From: JBBQWS01 sp038210415
GTDB lineage: Bacteria; Actinomycetota; Actinomycetes; Prado026
Length of the DNA: 15,365 nt
Assembly (NCBI GenBank): GCA_038210415.1
Contig: JBBQWS010000066.1
Coordinates: 1 to 15,365 of the forward strand
Reading direction: 5' to 3'
Position 1 is the stretch's first letter, and each line of letters begins with the position of its first letter. Shown in pieces: positions 13,461 through 15,365 of the stretch. The notes below the pieces were generated by a model that was not told the origin of the DNA, searched no databases, and saw nothing but the letters and a program-made list of their open reading frames with translations. The position numbers and the translations under genes were made by a program.

Positions 13461-14908
13461 CCGACCAGGTGCGCCGTTGGGACTTCGCCGAGCTCGAAGG
13501 CCCCGGGATGGCTGTGTGGCCCGACCTCGAACCCCCGACGATGGCGCCGGTGCTTGTCGATCACGGGCTGGTTCGGGCGCTGCGTCGTGAGGTTGCCGAC
13601 CAGCTCGCCGCGGAGTTGCAGGCGGCCCCAGTGTCGGATCAGGCGGTGCGCCGTGAGCTGGGCCGGTCGCTGATCGCCGACGTGGTCGCGGCCCACGCCA
13701 GCGACCGTGCCCGGGCCGGTGAGCCGGGGTGGGGGGTGGAGGAGGAGTTCGCGCTGGGCGACGCGGTGATGTCGGCACTGTTCGGTCTCGGGCGTTTGCA
13801 GCCGTTGGTGGATGACCCGTTGGTGGAGAACATCGAGGTCAACGGCCATGACCGGGTCTGGGTGTCCTACGCCGACGGGCGTGAGGGACCAGGACCCGCG
13901 GTCGCGGACTCCGACGAGGAGCTCCTCGAGCAGCTGCAGTTCCTCGCCGCCCGCGTCGGGGGCGCGGAGCGGACCTTCACCACCGCGAACCCTCGCCTGC
14001 ACCTGCGCCTGGAGGACGGGTCCCGGCTGGCGGCGATGGCCTGGACCACACCGCGACCGCAGGTCGTGGTGCGCCGCCACCGGGTCCGCGACGTCGACCT
14101 CGATGACCTGATGCGCCTGGGGACGCTGGACTCGGCGTTGGTGGCGTTCCTGCGCGCGGCGCTGCGGGCAGGGAAGAACATCGTGGTCACCGGTCTGCAG
14201 AACGCCGGCAAGACCACGTTGATCCGGGCGTTGGCCAACGAGTTCGCCCCCGCCGAACGCTTCGCCACCATCGAGCGGGAGTACGAGCTCCACCTCCACG
14301 AGATGCCCGAGCGCCACCCGCGGGTGGTCGCGATGGAGGCCCGCGACGGCTCCAGCGAACGCGACCCCTCCGGGCGCCGGGCGGGGGAGGTGACCCTCTC
14401 GGAGCTGGTGGTGGACGCGTTGCGGATGAACCTGCGCCGGATCATCGTCGGCGAGGTCCGCGGCGGCGAGGCCGTTCCGATGCTCGAGGCCATGAGCACT
14501 GGGGACGGGTCGTTGTGCACGATTCACTCCCGCACCGCCCATCACGCCCTGGACCGCATCGTGACGTTGTGCCTGTCCGCGGACATCGGGATGACCGACA
14601 CGTTCGCCTACCGGCTGGTCGCTGGGTCGGTCGACTTCATCGTCCACGTCACACTGCTCGATGAGACCCCCGGCGGTGGGGGCCGGTACCGGTTCGTGTC
14701 CGAGGTCGTCGAGATCAACGGGATGGGCGAGTTCGGCCGTCCCGCCACCACCAGCGTGTTCACACCCGGACCCGACGGGCGCGCAGTGCCGACCCACGCT
14801 CCGGGGTGTCTGGGTGAGCTGGTCCGGGCAGGGTTCGACCCGGGGTTCCTCGAGCACCGCACCGGAACCTGGCAGGCCCCGCTGCGCACCCGCCGGGACC
14901 CGTCGTGA
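13457..14908 (+). CDS. CpaF/TadA-family secretion ATPase
   Basis: A 483-residue hexameric secretion ATPase of the CpaF/TadA branch (type II/IV secretion NTPases), which powers pilus or DNA-transfer machinery from the cytoplasmic face. The N-terminal domain contains LGRLQPLVDDPLVENIEVNG (about 111-130), the standard CpaF entry. Walker A is GLQNAGKTT (246-254). An Asp-box-like segment is TIEREYELHLHE (271-282). Walker B is RRIIVGEVRGGEA (Glu333), and the His box is TIHSRTAHHALDRI (355-368). All catalytic landmarks are present, so it should be active. The GTG at 13457 overlaps the MinD-like stop and has GAGGTGG 6 nt upstream. Its own stop overlaps the TadB-like start. The Asn in the P-loop and the long C-terminal part are normal for the actinobacterial group. 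Whether it drives a pilus, secretion or conjugation cannot be told from this gene alone. Confidence 0.93.
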   Translation: MTDQVRRWDFAELEGPGMAVWPDLEPPTMAPVLVDHGLVRALRREVADQLAAELQAAPVSDQAVRRELGRSLIADVVAAHASDRARAGEPGWGVEEEFALGDAVMSALFGLGRLQPLVDDPLVENIEVNGHDRVWVSYADGREGPGPAVADSDEELLEQLQFLAARVGGAERTFTTANPRLHLRLEDGSRLAAMAWTTPRPQVVVRRHRVRDVDLDDLMRLGTLDSALVAFLRAALRAGKNIVVTGLQNAGKTTLIRALANEFAPAERFATIEREYELHLHEMPERHPRVVAMEARDGSSERDPSGRRAGEVTLSELVVDALRMNLRRIIVGEVRGGEAVPMLEAMSTGDGSLCTIHSRTAHHALDRIVTLCLSADIGMTDTFAYRLVAGSVDFIVHVTLLDETPGGGGRYRFVSEVVEINGMGEFGRPATTSVFTPGPDGRAVPTHAPGCLGELVRAGFDPGFLEHRTGTWQAPLRTRRDPS

Positions 14909-15365
14909 CCACGGTGCTGGCGGCCGCAGCCGGTGCCAGCGTCGCCGCGGGGATCGTCCTCGTCATCGCGGCGCTCCTGCCCCCGGCCACCCGTCCCGCA
15001 CGGACTCGAACCTCGCCGACCACCCGACGCCGGCCCCTGCCTCGGGGCGCCCGGTGGCGGATCGGGGCGGCGGTTGTCGCGGGGTTGCTCGCGTGGCTGG
15101 TGACCGGGTGGCCGGTCGCAGCCGTGATCGTGACAGTGACGGTGTGGGGGCTGCCGATCATCCTCGCGACCTCCCACACCGCCGCAGCGATCATCGACCG
15201 GGTCGAGGCGTTGGAGGAATGGACCCGCCGCCTGTCCGATGTCCTGGTCGTGGGGGTCGGCCTGGAGCAGGCGATCACCGCGACCCGACGGACCTGCCCC
15301 GCGCTGATCGAGACCGAGGTCAGCGCGCTAGTCGCACGGATGCAGGCACGGTGGCCGACCGAGCG
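14905..15365 (+). CDS. TadB-like type II secretion F-domain membrane protein, partial
   Basis: This is the N-terminal 153 residues of a membrane protein running off the right edge. Three hydrophobic stretches are visible: VLAAAAGASVAAGIVLVIAA at the start, WRIGAAVVAGLLAWLVTGW, and VAAVIVTVTVWGLPIILA. They are separated by an Arg/Pro-rich loop. After them begins the cytoplasmic helical T2SSF (GSPF) domain with LEEWTRRLSDVLVVGVGLEQAI, the typical TadB opening. In Tad systems TadB and TadC form the inner-membrane platform on which the CpaF/TadA ATPase works, so a tadC-like gene is expected next. The GTG at 14905 overlaps the upstream stop (GTGA); only a weak GGGA precedes it, so translation probably relies on coupling. 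Confidence 0.87.
   Translation, partial: MTTVLAAAAGASVAAGIVLVIAALLPPATRPARTRTSPTTRRRPLPRGARWRIGAAVVAGLLAWLVTGWPVAAVIVTVTVWGLPIILATSHTAAAIIDRVEALEEWTRRLSDVLVVGVGLEQAITATRRTCPALIETEVSALVARMQARWPTE

Noticed and set aside
13088..14857. 589-aa minus-strand open frame opposite the CpaF gene
   Set aside because: It is antisense to a gene with all catalytic ATPase motifs. Long antisense frames are expected in GC-rich DNA; the translation is His/Gln/Arg-rich and domain-free.

Overview
The window is GC-rich throughout, with strongly G/C-biased third codon positions, frequent GTG starts and 4-base ATGA/GTGA gene overlaps. This points to an actinomycete; genus cannot be read from it. No rRNA, tRNA or CRISPR array was seen. 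The content looks like accessory DNA: a defence operon, a Fic gene, an integrase/excisionase module, and a long rightward operon that becomes a Tad-type secretion/pilus locus.

Left part (1-3653, minus strand): three overlapping genes, jetA-jetB-jetC, encode the kleisin-like, small winged-helix and SMC-like ATPase subunits of a Wadjet (MksBEF-like) plasmid-defence system. jetC runs off the left edge, so the nuclease gene jetD, if present, lies outside. Next (3866-5095, minus) is a complete class II Fic AMP-transferase-type protein with its own inhibitory motif and a C-terminal winged helix.

Middle part (5096-7224): a less GC-rich 301-bp gap, a complete tyrosine recombinase (5397-6500, minus) and a 69-aa MerR-like excisionase/HTH protein (6657-6866, minus). 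A 358-bp divergent intergenic region follows. It holds a nested 51-bp inverted-repeat structure, a third copy of its arm sequence and a 20-bp palindrome. This is the control/attachment module of an integrative element. No direct-repeat att pair can be seen inside the window.

Right part (7225-15365, plus): two coupled genes of unknown function (131 and 458 aa); a gap with four tandem plus two inverted copies of a 12-bp repeat; an unknown 304-aa protein with a weak ECF-sigma look; a hidden 70-aa gene joined to both neighbours by 4-base overlaps; a lipoprotein; a secreted PKD-like protein; then CpaB/SAF, a MinD/CpaE-like protein with a broken Walker A, a CpaF/TadA ATPase and the start of a TadB-like membrane protein. 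From 9203 on the genes are overlapping or nearly abutting, so they probably form one operon.

Overall reading (inference): an integrative, possibly conjugative, actinobacterial element whose envelope-spanning machine is built from Tad-like parts, lying beside a Fic/Wadjet cluster. Whether the defence genes belong to the element or to the flanking chromosome cannot be decided here. The best candidates for something undescribed are the 12-bp repeat array, which is echoed in the coding tail of the MinD-like gene, and the nested inverted repeat next to the excisionase gene.
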